Source: Cloeon dipterum
Lineage: Eukaryota > Arthropoda > Insecta > Ephemeroptera > Baetidae
Reading direction: 5' to 3'
Assembly (NCBI RefSeq): GCF_949628265.1
Contig: NC_088789.1
Location: 23,305,883-23,369,882 of the forward strand
DNA: 64,000 nt
A model generated the notes under the pieces. It was not told the origin of the DNA. It made no database searches and was given only the letters and a program-made list of their open reading frames with translations. Of the stretch, positions 11,977-23,690 are shown piece by piece; the first letter of the stretch is position 1, and every line of letters starts with the position of its first letter. Both the position numbers and the translations under genes were made by a program.

Positions 11977-12749
11977 GCAAAGGCTCGCTGTCGCCAAAGC
12001 AAAAAAGAGGCCGTCTCCTAATCCGTCAACCACGCTTAAAAAAGGAAACCGATCCGCTAAGCTTCGAAAGCGACCCAGAAGACCTGGACTCGCCACAGCC
12101 ATCGACGTCGCAACACTTCCTTCAGGTGCCGCACCTCAAGGTCGAGCGGCAGACCTCGGAGCCGCTGCCTGCCAAGTCGTCTTTGCTGCAGGTGCCGACC
12201 CCCGCCTACCTGCCCAAACAGCATTCCCAGCCCCTCCTGCCGAGCCAGCAGAGCAAACCCCTGACCCCCAAGTCGTCCATCCTGCTGCGGCAGGCGACCA
12301 TCACGCTGTCCTCGGAGGCCGGCACCAGCGGCCGGACGTACAAGGAGCAGGTGCCGGTGCTGACGGTCACCGCAGAGCCGGCGCCGCGCAGTCTCGTCCG
12401 CAGGGAGCCGATCAAGCGAGCCATCTCGACGCCGGTGCCGTCCACCTCGGACCAGGAGCGCCTCGGACACTGTCCACTGCTGCGGCCCGGCCCGGCGCTC
12501 GGCTGCAACTTCTGCTGGAACACGATCGACCAGCACAACCGCATCCTGCGCCGCAAGACCAAGTACTACTGCCCCGAATGCCAGACCAATTTATGCATCG
12601 TGCCCTGTTTCCAAGAGTACCACCAGAAGTTCGACCGCCAGACGGCGTCCACCATTCGCTCCTCGTCGACGCTCGCGTCCGCCCTGCTCGGCACGTCTGC
12701 CTCCTCGCCTGGAACGGTGGAAGAGTATGCGGCCACGGCTTCACCTTGA
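11977..12749 (+). CDS. Alternative terminal exon of the BTB gene with piggyBac-type zinc ribbon
   Basis: Open frame beginning straight after a strong splice acceptor, with no start codon of its own near the acceptor. It reads in phase 1, the phase left by the BTB donor at 7274; joining gives 552 codons with no stop. It encodes a Pro/Ser/Gln-rich linker, then at about 12501-12640 a cysteine cluster: CNFC, then YYCPEC, LCIVPCF and YH (C-x2-C ... C-x2-C-x4-C-x3-C ... H). This is the pattern of the zinc-binding ribbon at the C-terminus of piggyBac-family transposases. No DDE transposase core is present. Seen: phase, acceptor and motif. Inferred: that it is used as an alternative C-terminus, in the manner of lola or mod(mdg4). 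It could instead belong to another, unseen upstream start. Confidence 0.72.
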
Positions 12750-15700
12750 ATTTAATATTTTAATTCAACATTTTTAGACTTGGGAAATTTATTCAGTTTT
12801 ATTTTTTCTTACAGCTACCGAGCAAGCTTAAAAAAACATACCATCCCCTTAAAAATTAATTGGAGATTCTTAAAATTTTTGTTATTTTCTCGTGTCCGTG
12901 AAATTACGGAAATTATATTGCAATTAATGCAGTCGATTTTCTGGAAAAATGCATTAATCCTCTGATTCTAAACTCCTTGGCAATTTGCAAATTCAGAATT
13001 TTGGGTCCAAAAAATTTAATAGAGCTCCCAAGTCAAGAAATTTTAAAACCCTTGAAAAGAATAGGGAATTTTGGTGATACACAGGGTTTCCCCTTGCATC
13101 TAATTATCAACTTTATCTCTCTAAAAAATTATCTTCTGACTGAGAATTTGCACTCATTGGTGTAACAAAATAATCTACGTACATTTGGGACACGATATCT
13201 TGCCCGCATTGTTTTCAATTAAATACTAAGCAAAGTTGGTGTTTTAAAAAAGATGAAGTAATTTTAAACAACACAATAACAAATTACTGTGATAGAAATT
13301 TCCTGTAAAAATGCCCAAACTCACATTCATTTTGGCGTTAAAATAGATCGAAATTAATTTGAGGATGCCTTTTGGTGCGAAGGCAGATTGACTTTTTATG
13401 ATCTCAAGCTATTTTTTCACAAACTTCATCGCTTTTTTTAATTTTCTTCTCTTCAAAGCAACATTTCTAAAGGTTTGGAATTAACTCAAACACTAAACGC
13501 ATCAGCTATATAGAAATCAACATTGCTCCACAACTCCTCTACGAAAATTAAAGGATTTTACTGCAAAGAAATATATATATATTAAATATTTTTAGAACAT
13601 AAATTAGATTCAAACTAAGCGATAAACACGTGTTTCGTGTGTGAAATAACTGTCACCTCTCTTCCAAAGTTGAAACGTTTATTCACATATTATATTTTTG
13701 ACGTACTAAATCATTTTTCCTCTTTGGAATTAATGTCATACAACGAAAGAATATTCAAATTTGCGACCTTGCGTGCAACTTCTGTATCGTCACTCAATGT
13801 GCCTATGAACTGTTCTTCTTGCTTCACTTTGTAAAAATGTAATTTAATAATTATATTTACATGGGATCACTTTTGTCGATGCCTTGCTCAACTATAGCGC
13901 GTCGTGTGACTTGAACCACACACACGTGTCAGTTATTATTTTTCAAGAGTTAAAGAATTTAAATGGTTTTAGGAGCCGAAATTCAACACGCGTCATCATA
14001 CTTTAATAGTGCAAAGCACCAGAAAGTACATTCGTGGAAAAAAATTAACAGAAAAGCACAAAAATCTTTACAGAAATCCTTAACTGTTGGTTTCATTTTA
14101 TTGGATGTGAAACTTTTCAGATATATATGTGATTGTATATTGTATGTCACATTCGAATAAAAATATTGTACTAGATTTCTCAGGATCTACTTGCATGTCA
14201 TTTTCTCTACCAATAATTATTAGTGAATGGTGAAGAATGATAAACCGTTTTCGATTACGGGTTCACAAATGTTCAACTGTGTTGCTTTTATTTCATCTTC
14301 ACATAGTAACAGTAAAATAACATTACAAATTCAACATTCAAAACACAATATTAGAGATCTCGTTTGGACATCTCCCTTCGCATGGAATCAGTTTAAATCG
14401 ATCGTAAAAATTTAATTAACGTAACGTATTTACACAGTAATCAACACTTTCAAAAAATAAGTCATTTGTCAAGCATGACTAGCTTTCTTCAGCAACTTGT
14501 TGCGATTGAATAGTAACATCATAGCAAGTTCAACTATCTTATCACCTGGGGTTGGAATTTGAGTTGTGATTTTTTTTTGCAACTTCAGCTGATGAAGGGG
14601 ACATACATTCAATGGGTTATTTATGCGTAATATATCTTTAAAGATTTTTACAGTTTTTTTAAGAGTTCTAAAAGCAACATGGTAATTTGTTGCGTGTTGT
14701 AATCAGTTTAAATTACTCTTAGTTTATCTGAAAGGAATGACTTGCTGATACGAGGCGACAGGGCTGAGCCTCTACCCTGTTGGCTCGTATTCCGCACAGG
14801 TTACAAAAAAAAAAAAAAAGAAAATTCATCAAACAACAATTCCAGAGCCATTTAACACAATCCGAATCCGCCTTCGTCATCATCTTCGTTCGCGCCGCCC
14901 ACAGCACCCTCCGCGCCACCAATAGCACCCTCCTGGAAAGAGTTTGCATTTTAGATAAATATTACCACTCGTAAAGCATCTTAACTCTGCGGCCAATTTT
15001 CTCACAAATTTAGGTTAACTTTGGCATTAACTGAATCGTTAGGAATAAATTTATGGCATAAATTGGCAACGAGGAATTTCCGGGGTGTTGCAACAAAATA
15101 AGTAGAAAATGCGGAACGATTTCTAAACTGTTGCAAAATTATGCTGTTTTGAACGGTCTGGGATTGAAAATTTCCTTAAATAGGATTAAAGCGCAAAATT
15201 AAATTTCCAATGACTTTAAAGAATGGAAAATATTTATTAATTCATCCATAGTGGTCTCAGCCAGCCAGCAAATTTTGGGTCACGTGGGCAGCCGCCAGTT
15301 AAAAATGGTCAATAATTAAAAAGTGCAGGGGAAAAAATTTCTTGTGGCCCCTTGGACAGTTAAGCACTATCAAACTTCACGTTTAAAATATTGTCAGCCG
15401 CACCAGCCGCCAGTGAAAATGGCCAGCTGCTCAGCGAAAAATTGGGTAGGCCTGTCCCGCCACGCAGTGTTCGAAAAATGCCAGCTCTTTTAAAATAATT
15501 TCGACCAGGCCGGATTTAACAGGTATTTAGCCTCCTAAATAAGCTAAAATTAGGGAATTATCAAAATAAAATAATAATTATACTATAGATTACATCTCTA
15601 CCTTGAATTTTAAGACTTCAATTTTGAAAATTATATAATTAACATACAAAAATAAAATCTTAACAGTGTTTCAGTAGTTAACGACCTATTTTAACCATAA

Positions 15701-15821
15701 ATTTAAAAAAATCCCATTTATGGCTGAGTTTAACCTTCTTTGCTTAAACCTTAAACCGGTTGGTCAAAATCGCGAAAATTACCCCTGCCAGCCACCGCAT
15801 TAAATCTCGCGGCTAAGGCCT
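12750..15821. other. 3' UTR and intergenic, AT-rich
   Basis: No coding exon recognised. AATAAA at 14156-14161 is a candidate poly(A) signal for the zinc-ribbon isoform. A run of 15 A's lies near 14804. Two imperfect direct repeats containing CAGCCGCCAGT(T/G)AAAAATGG-like sequence lie at about 15286-15310 and 15399-15424; their nature is unknown. Confidence 0.5.
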
Positions 15822-17295
15822 TCAGTAATATCCCATGATATCCACGATAATTACCTCTGCCGAGCCTTTATTTGGCGATATGTACGAGGGTGCCGCCTTC
15901 TCGATAACCGACGCCTTAGACAGCGGTGCCGTTCCTTTCGGCAGTGGCAAATCTCGGGCCAGCCTAGAGTACTCCACATCCATGTGCTTGATGAAGGAGC
16001 TGTTCAAAGCCCGAGCTGCCATTTCCGGGTCCTCCTCGTCGAACCCTTGCAACAGTTCCTCCAGGGTTTGCACCTGAAGCGATCGGATTAGGGAAAACCC
16101 CCTAGAAATACTAACAAAAGCACCTCTGGAGGGTCGCAGCAGTTGCCCCACTCCTTGAAGGCCTTCTCCGCGGCCACGGTGTCTCCTCGCGCCAGCTGGA
16201 TGAGCACCAAGGCCACGGCTAGCCTGCCGATCGAGCCTGTACTTTCGTTTTGTTGGTGCATGCCGATTTCCCTCCGAACGGCGTCTGTTGCCTGGTCGTA
16301 CATGCCCAGCTTTACCATGATCCGAGCGACTTTGCTCGCGTATTCCGAGCCTTGGCGAGCATTGTCCTCAGTCTGTAAGAAATCAAATTCATTTTTACTT
16401 CTCAAATCATGAGTTCAAACATTTTAAAATTTCATGCAAAATTAATTCTTGATTAAACAGCCCAATTTCAAGTTTAAAAATTAGAAATGAGATCTAAGAA
16501 AATTCTTTAAAACAATCCAAACTTAATTTGTTTTCATAAACATAAACAGCATTAACAATATTTTTAAAATGTTCCTTGCGAAGTAAAAATAAAATAATTA
16601 CCATGACAACGTCACAAGCTCTCTGGTACAGACGAAGAGCCTGCTCTGGATACTGAGATTCAAGAATTTTCGCCCCTTTATCTAAAGCTTGCGCCCCAGA
16701 GTCGCCAGAGCCGTGCTGTTGGTAAAGCGTACAACTCTTCTCGGCAAGCATTTGGACGTCTCTCAGGTCGCCAAGCTCTTTGCACACCAGCATTGCCTGT
16801 TCGTAATTCCTAAAATTTGATTATTAGATACATTTTTAGAAGAAAAATCAACAACTTACTTTCCAGCGTGAAACAAACTAGTATTATCAGTAAAGGAAAA
16901 ATATAATTATTATTTGACATTTCAGATAAGACGTTTAAAAATAGAAAAGGATACGCTCGATTTTGCTTGTTGCAATCGGCAGCTTTCATCAGACAGTCTT
17001 TGCACTGCTCAAAAGCTTTGGCGTTCCTGAAGCAGGTTGCTATTTTCCAAAATTCATAAATTATCAGCTTTACTAAGTATGTACATAAATATAATTATTT
17101 AATCTCACCAGCTTTAGCATACTCGTCGGCAGCAATGTCAAAGTCTGGTCTCCATTTCAGCAGAGACGTTTTCATGCTGCAAAATTAATGTCAACTCATA
17201 GAGCACAGAAATGACAAATTTGCACAAAATTCATACCATTTCTCAGCGTTCTTGATGTGCTCCAACCCTTCATCAAACTTTTTATTCGATGCCAT
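15822..17295 (-). CDS. NAPG: Gamma-SNAP (NAPG), with a one-base frame break
   Basis: Soluble NSF attachment protein gamma; couples NSF to SNARE complexes for disassembly at membranes. Exons in minus order: 17295-17237, 17176-17109, 17039-16955, 16877-16860 (18 nt), 16810-16602, 16372-16124, 16073-15822. Family landmarks in order: FDEGLEHIKNAEK, LLKWRPDFDIAADEYAKA, FRNAKAFEQCKD, RALFHAGK, LALRLYQRAC-like helices, ARGDTVAAEKAFKEWG and LLQGFDEEDPE. These fold as a TPR-like helical sheet. The spliced length is 940 nt, one base too long: the reading KNYE and the reading QAMLVCKELG, which are adjacent in the family, are in different frames across the AAA at 16800-16802. Without one A the protein would be 312 residues, equal to the human protein. 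All other exons are intact, so an assembly error is more likely than a pseudogene. Confidence 0.88.
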
Positions 17296-18600
17296 CGTAA
17301 GCGAATGAAATAGTGATGGTCACACTCGCAAAGAACGCCTGGGAAGAAGAGAAGGCGTGCACAAAAATCAATACACAGGGATTGCAAGTTCAAGCAGGTC
17401 AAATTATACCAAAAGAAAAGATATCGCACCTGCCGAGGATGTTGTTATCGGCAAACAACCTCAGTTCTCTTCGTTGTAGGACTCAAAGAGCACCCAGTTA
17501 GGCCGGAATTTCAGGTGCGGACTGCACGGAAGCATCTACGAATTTCGCCAATGCGCCATTCACAAAGAGCCCATGGAGGGAAGGACGTAAATAATTGCAC
17601 TTCTGCGAAAGGGTTGGATCTACAGCACAGAGCACAGGGGTCGGGGGTGGAGAGTGGCAGCACTGAATGGGATAGGACGGTAGGAGGGCGGTGACGTCAT
17701 TGCACAGTGCGCATGCCTGTTGACAGAGAGAAAGACGCGGAATCAATGTGCGTGTAGGATTTGGCCTCTCTGATTGGTTATCTTTTACGGGGCAATTTTT
17801 GAACTGACTAATGAGAAGAGGAGTCTAAACGCAGGCCACCAATCAGGAACAAATAACGTAATTTTTTACGTCAGCCTTCGGTGTCGAGTCGGAATCGTTG
17901 GACATCGACAGGCTAAATCTAGGCAGGGATCGACTCGTTGCCGCGGAAGAAAGGATTTTCGTTTAATTATCTACTGCAGATCAAAACATAATTGTTCTTT
18001 AAAGGTGAATATTTCATTTTAGAGAGTTTCTTCTCTAGGTTAAGTCACGCAGATGTTATCTGGTAAGAGTGTTTATAAAGATATTTTGTATCATAAATTG
18101 GGTCGCCCAAAAGGCTATGTTATGTCGTCTCGCCATCTTGAATTGTCGAATGTGCGAGATTTTCTCCAAATGATGTGCTATTTTAGCTGAATTTTACGAA
18201 ACTGGCCGCATCCTAGGACCAAAGCACCTTCCTACCCCGCAGTTCTGTCACTCGCTCACTCCTCGCTGCGTCGAAGGTGACATTTTGCTGCTGGAATACA
18301 TACACGAAAAGGACAGAGGCGTATTATTTTCTGCACCCACATGAGCCGCGATAAGCGTCGTTCAAAGGTCTATGTAATAGCCGCGGAAGACAGCTTGCGG
18401 AGCTCTTGGATTGGTACAGTTTGTGCAGAAAACGCATTTCTTTTGGATTTGGACCCATAATCGACACCAGCTAAGGGATCCACCGTAATTATTCCCGATT
18501 TGCTTCGTCTATGTAATTCTCATCGCAGTTCACACGCGCCCCATATATTGTGCACCTTTAGAGGGTGCGCAGTGGAATTTAGAAAAAGCTCGTGTGTCCT
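17296..18600. promoter_or_regulatory. NAPG upstream region, possible divergent promoter
   Basis: GC-richer than the DNA beyond it. It contains a perfect cyclic-AMP response element palindrome TGACGTCA at 17692-17699, followed by GTGCGCATGC (17707-17716), which resembles an NRF1 site. GCCGCGGAAG occurs twice (about 17939 and 18379). A plus-strand transcript starting here could supply the 5' UTR of RBM12, which has a splice acceptor before its start codon, but I cannot locate that exon. Confidence 0.4.
17692..17699. promoter_or_regulatory. CRE palindrome TGACGTCA
   Basis: Exact full CRE, about 400 bases upstream of the NAPG start codon, next to an NRF1-like GCGCATGC. CRE binding by CREB/ATF proteins is established; use here is inferred. 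Confidence 0.5.
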
Positions 18601-19401
18601 CTTCCTCCAAGCAGTTTGAATTTTGAATTTTCGTCCTCCTGGTTCTTCATATTTAATAATATTCAAGTTTAGCTCAACAATTGAAGGATTGTTGTGTCGA
18701 AATAATTTTTGAAACTATTGCGCAAAGCATTTGTCTTCATTTCCCATTGTTTATTTGATATTATGTTGCGAAACACCAGACTAACTACCTCGAACGTAAA
18801 GCAATTTTTTTAACTAACACAAATTTAAACGTCCAGCTAAAAATTAACATTATTTCTTAAATTTTTTAATTATGACACCCGAAACTTTTTTCTCCAGGTC
18901 CAAAATTGAATGGATCACAGCTGTTTTGTTTTCGTTCTATTGAGGTGTGTTGGTTGTTCTCTACACGCGTTCCAAAAAGTGTTCTAAATTTTAAATTATC
19001 GCTGTGAAACGTTTCTTGATTTGAATTTTAAACTTTTAGGTAATTTTTAAGAATTAAATCCATGATGCTTTGAGTTTTCTGAGTAGCTTGAATTCGTAAC
19101 GGCTTCAAAGATTTTAAAGTTGTACTGAAAAGTTGTAATATTTTAAATTATTCGTGGAGTAATCTCACACAGAGTTGTGAATATCACTTAACTTAAAAAA
19201 TTAATTAAAGCATTTTATTTGCTAGGATTGTTTAAAATTTAATTGTGTATAGAAAAAGGGGTTGAACCTAAACTAGATTAGAATTATTATAAGAACAAAT
19301 TATTTGGTTTATGAAGTGGGCATCTGCACGTGGCCTGTGTGGCCTCTGGGTTACTGTCGTTCGTATTGAGTCCCTCAGACAAAATTTTCAATTTTTAATT
19401 T

Positions 19402-19838
19402 AAGTGGAATGATACTGGGCAACAATTGAAAATTATTTAAATTGTTGGATGCCTTAAACAATTGACCGGTAAACAATTTGTTAAAAAATTTGCAATAATA
19501 AAAAAATGACCTTCCTACAATAAAAATTCAAATTTTGCCAATTTTCTCCAAAATGTACAGTGCTCGAACATATTTTCTTGGCATATTCCGATTCCTCTCG
19601 TCGAGATCTGTCCAACGGTGTATGCCACTTATTAGGGAAACTCTTGGTTTTGAAATTAAATCTGATTTCAAGTAAGGAGACAGCCATTGCCATTTGAAAA
19701 GCACGGTAACTTTCCAGCCAATTTCCTCAAAAAATTACAGTGCTTCTTAGGTCAATTTAGGCTTTACCTAAATCCTAAGGGATGAGTTTATGCATTGGCA
19801 ACAAGCATTTTCCAGGCTTTTCCAGTATCATTCCTCTT
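19402..19838. mobile_element. MITE family A, full copy 1
   Basis: About 435 bp bounded by inverted ends: AAGTGGAATGATACTGG on the left and the complement of AAGAGGAATGATACTGG on the right (one mismatch in 17). Closely similar along its whole length to 57003-57438. Non-autonomous: no transposase frame. Internal landmarks include CTCTCGTCGAGATCTG and GAGTTTATGCATTGGCAACA. Confidence 0.8.
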
Positions 19839-20059
19839 TCATATTTTTGGGGAAAACTTCTTGTTCAAACCGAAAAATGACAACAAATACGATTAAAAAA
19901 GTCAATTTGTGCAATTTTATAATTTAGATTAAAAATGATTTTATTGCGGATCAACAGAGCAACTATGCTCCAAACCTCCCCACATTCAGAACACAACAGA
20001 AACAATATCAAAACATTTTTTGGTTTGATTACAGAGGGAAATAAAAAAAAATCAGTCAA

Positions 20060-20400
20060 TTAATCAATCAAATTTGGCAAGAAAAATTTGGCTAACTTTT
20101 TGTTTGAATGCACTAGAGTTTCGTTCATACACAGATTCGGTGACAAGTTGTTCTACAGCCGATAGCACATGACCTGGAAGCACTGCTCAGGCACTGTTAC
20201 ACTTACAAAGGGGGCCAGAAGTCGCATTCGATGCGCCCGCGACCTGCCCAACAAATCGACATCATGCACTGTCGTTACAAGTCTACGCAAATATTCAGGA
20301 CTGTTATTGTACAAAATTTTATGAGTCTGGACTACTACATGTAGTTTACATCTATCAGTAACATTGAGTATTTGGCATTTTTTCTGCAATGTAATTTAGA
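20060..20400 (-). pseudogene. Broken tail of a non-LTR retrotransposon reverse-transcriptase ORF
   Basis: Minus-strand frame with HKILYNNSPEYLRRLV, then RSRAHRMRLLAP, then QCFQVMCYRL; this order (H-KILY-N-SPEYL ... R-LW-N-LP) is typical of the C-terminal tail of Jockey/CR1-like reverse transcriptase proteins. The frame meets TAG exactly where the family usually has TGG (YRLW-N-LP), continues as NNLSPNL to a stop at 20060-20062, and is open no further upstream than about 20400. It is therefore a dead fragment. Family assignment is by pattern only. Confidence 0.55.
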
Positions 20401-22744
20401 ATCAATGCTATCAAAGTCCTATCCACACGAATTGTAAGGCGATAACTTAATTCAATTTTTAGTTTTTTGATTTGAAGTTATTTAACTTGCACATCATCTT
20501 AAGAACAAAGGAATTACACTTCGTACACAAGCCGGTTAGGTTCCTGGTAACCCTTCATGGGACATAAAAATCTGGTTTGATGAAGAAAGTCACCGATCAG
20601 TCTCTGCACCCTTTTCCCTGTAAATTATCTATTAGCTTATAGTTTTATTCAAAACAGGCTTTGTTTGAAGCTAATGCTCCACACGGTAACTAGGCCACCT
20701 ACGTGAAACACTTCCTTTCATACTGAAATGGAAACGAGGGCGTTCCTCCACGCATTTGGAAATGTTCGCGATTCCGCCCAGTTGCAGGGCGCATCAGCTG
20801 ATCCTCAACAACAAAGAGAGCTATAATCGAGGCGTCGCGTGATCAGAACAGCGTGCTCTGCGGGCATCAAATGGCTCACGAAATGAGCCACATGGCGAAC
20901 TTACAATCGCTTCGTTCTGATTTTGGCATGAATTACATTGCTGAGTCGACCAAACATAATTTTTCCTGCACAGTTTCTGTAATAACGCGAAAGTTTTCTT
21001 CTGATTGAATTTAAAATGACAAGGTTGTCGTAGGAATTTCTATTTTTGCTGATTATTCAGGACCTCACTGTAGATTTGGTTTTGTTCCTGACTTAATTTT
21101 CTATAAAGTCAGGAGCGGTCATTCTCAGGTGCACAACTGGAAATTAAGTCAGTCTGGTGCTTCCCTGGGCGAATTTAATTTTTTCCACTCGCTGTGCGCT
21201 GTCGGCATCAGTTGCACTTTGGGTGGATTAAATAATTTTGAGCTAATATTTTAAAAGTAATTAATATCAAACGTTGTTTTAGTTTGTGCCGAGTTCATTT
21301 TTATTTTTCTTAGTTTTCATATAATTTTGAAGCACCTCTAATTTAATATAAGTTTTCTGATCGTTTATAAAGATTTGATACGCAGAACATTTTCCTTTAT
21401 AAAATTGCTCGTCATAAAATAGCATGGAATTATTTAAATAAATTTCAAGTAAACAGGGTTATATTTTATGTTCAAACAATAGACTGCGATTCCCTAAATC
21501 ATCACCGAAACGTAAATTATTTTATTAGGAAGACTTCATTTGATTAGAAAATGAGCAAAATTATAAAGACAAATTATTGTTTCATGTTGAGCAATGCTAT
21601 TTTTTACTAACTTGTACTAACTACTTGAAATTTGCTTGTCATAGATTCACGTAAAAATATGAAGGCAGAAAGTTGAGAGGTTATTTTTTGCAATTTTAAT
21701 CAAAATTTCTTCCAAGAGACCCTATTTATTTATTCCTCCAGTGTATTTATTTTCCAACTTCTTTATTGGACATATTATTGGCATTATAAATTTTGAATTA
21801 CTTTGACTAAATGTATCGTTCTCTTCTGTTTTTTTTTTAACTTCAGTAAGTAGTTTTAAGCGAAAACTGCTATAACAACGAAAAAGCTCGTCAGGCGAGA
21901 AAAGTCTGCGCACGCTCAAGTGGTTGCTCGCGATAGACTAGTTATACATACAAGCACTTCTTCGATCGACTATCGTGCTCACAGTGGGGCACGTGTTTCA
22001 ATGTTATCCTGTTGCCAGATCAATATGTTTTTTAAAACTCCGTCAACTTCTACTTAACAATATTTAATTTTCTTGTTTTCTTCAAAGATAAACTTCAATT
22101 TTTAAAATTTTCTGTTTGCTTCTGTTTGGGTTGCATTAAATTTAGGTACCACGGTGAATATACACAGGTACTGGAATTACGTATGCTGGAGAACGGAGCC
22201 TGATTGCTATTCACCGAGGCAGCTGCATTTAATTAAACCAAAACATCGTGCGCTATTTTCAATCAGCGTTATTTACTGACCTGTGTTCACTTATTATTAA
22301 AAATTGAAAAGCAACACAATTTTCAACCTGAAATTTAATATCAAGTGTGTTATTTAATGGCTTGAGTTTTTGTTTATCAATAACAAATACAAACCGTTTG
22401 ATGAAAACAACTTTAATCATAATTGTTATCACTCTGGTAAATTTATTTTAATTTTGAAATACCTTATGATTGAGAAATGTACAAATGAATTATTTTTCGA
22501 TGTCATAAATTGATGATATTTGGTTGTGTGCATGCAAAATGATATTTATATGACTCAAAATTAGATTTTTACTTATTGCACCCCTCGTTATCAGTTTTTA
22601 ATTTGTTCATGCATTTAGTGTTATGCACACAACCAAATCTCCCTGACTGAAGAATATACTGAAACAGGGAAATTAAATTAGATTCAGTTTTGTTGCTCGC
22701 AACTTATTCTGAATATGGAGGAACCACCGATTGAAAATAACCAA

Positions 22745-22960
22745 GTTTTTCGAAATGCTCAAATAGACCAACAGGCTGCGAGGCGCACCGGCGCTGACTC
22801 GCCACTTGTGGACGAATTCCTAGCTTGGTGCGATGAGGCGAAAATATGGGTCACATTGGAACCCATGTTGTCCGCTCTGCGAATTATTGGGACTACATAT
22901 TAACTTGCTTTTAGTACACGGGTTGTGTTGAGCATAGGTTCAAGTTAATATCCAGCGATT
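22745..22960. repeat. Dispersed repeat D, copy 1
   Basis: Shares GAAATGCTCAAATAG, CAACAGGCT, GAGGCGAAAA, CCCATGTT and TATTGGGAC/ATTGGGAC, in the same order and strand, with 41655-41930. The two copies differ by an internal indel. Class unknown. Confidence 0.55.
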
Positions 22961-23589
22961 CAAAGAGACCCGGATATTTTCTGGATGGGCTTCTTCCAAT
23001 GAGGCCCATTATTCGTTCGCTATCTTATTGGAACACTGAGTTTTGGCGTGCGCTGTTCGCTATCAGGGGGTCGCCAATATATCTAAACAAGCGAACCAAT
23101 TTAAAAAAAGATTAACCTAACACTTAATTGAAGAATACTTTTCGCGCCTGATTTTAATGGAGAATTCTCAATATTAAATTGCACTAAATTGGTTATTTAC
23201 ATAATTAGGTATTATCCAAAGGCCTAATTTTTTCACCGACATCAAAAATAGAGGAAGCTCCTCTCACCACTCACCAGCGTATTTAATGCAGCCACTTCAT
23301 CCGTTCGCAAAAATTAAACGAACGAGAATGATAGAGATGAATGAAACACCATTTTTTTTCATAAATTTTGTCGACAAAGCAGGGGTTTTTCTGAAAGTGA
23401 AGATATTCTGAAAAAAGAGAAAAACCCTTTCTACGTTTATCTGAAATACTCTCCGAAAATGGGGTGGGAAAGCTTTAATTTTCTCAGGTTGCCATTTAAT
23501 TTGCGAGAATATCTGCACCAAAGCTTGCATGCATCTATTGTTGAGGACTGTCTCCCTATTGAAAATCAGGATCTGTATATCCAGAAGGA

Positions 23590-23690
23590 AAATTTCCTCG
23601 TAATTCGAACACCGCTTAATAGATCACGACGAGAAGAATTTAAATTTAGCAAAAAATCATCGACAACCATTTTGATTTTTCGATAAATAT
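23590..23690. repeat. Diverged fragment related to MITE family A (inverted)
   Basis: Contains ACACCGCTTAATAGATCACG and ACGAGAAGAATTTAAATTTA, resembling the reverse complement of the family A interior (caccgtTGGACAGATCTCGACGAGAGGAATCGG region). The translated reading NRSRREE recurs in all. Weak but repeated. Confidence 0.4.

Noticed and set aside
18051-18188. A short plus-strand frame starting MLSGKSVYKD
   Set aside because: It is only about 45 codons with no recognisable domain; the ATG is as likely to lie in a 5' UTR exon.
22715-22903. A 62-codon plus-strand frame starting MEEPPIENN
   Set aside because: It lies in dispersed repeat D, and the second copy at 41655 does not keep the frame open, so it is not treated as a gene.
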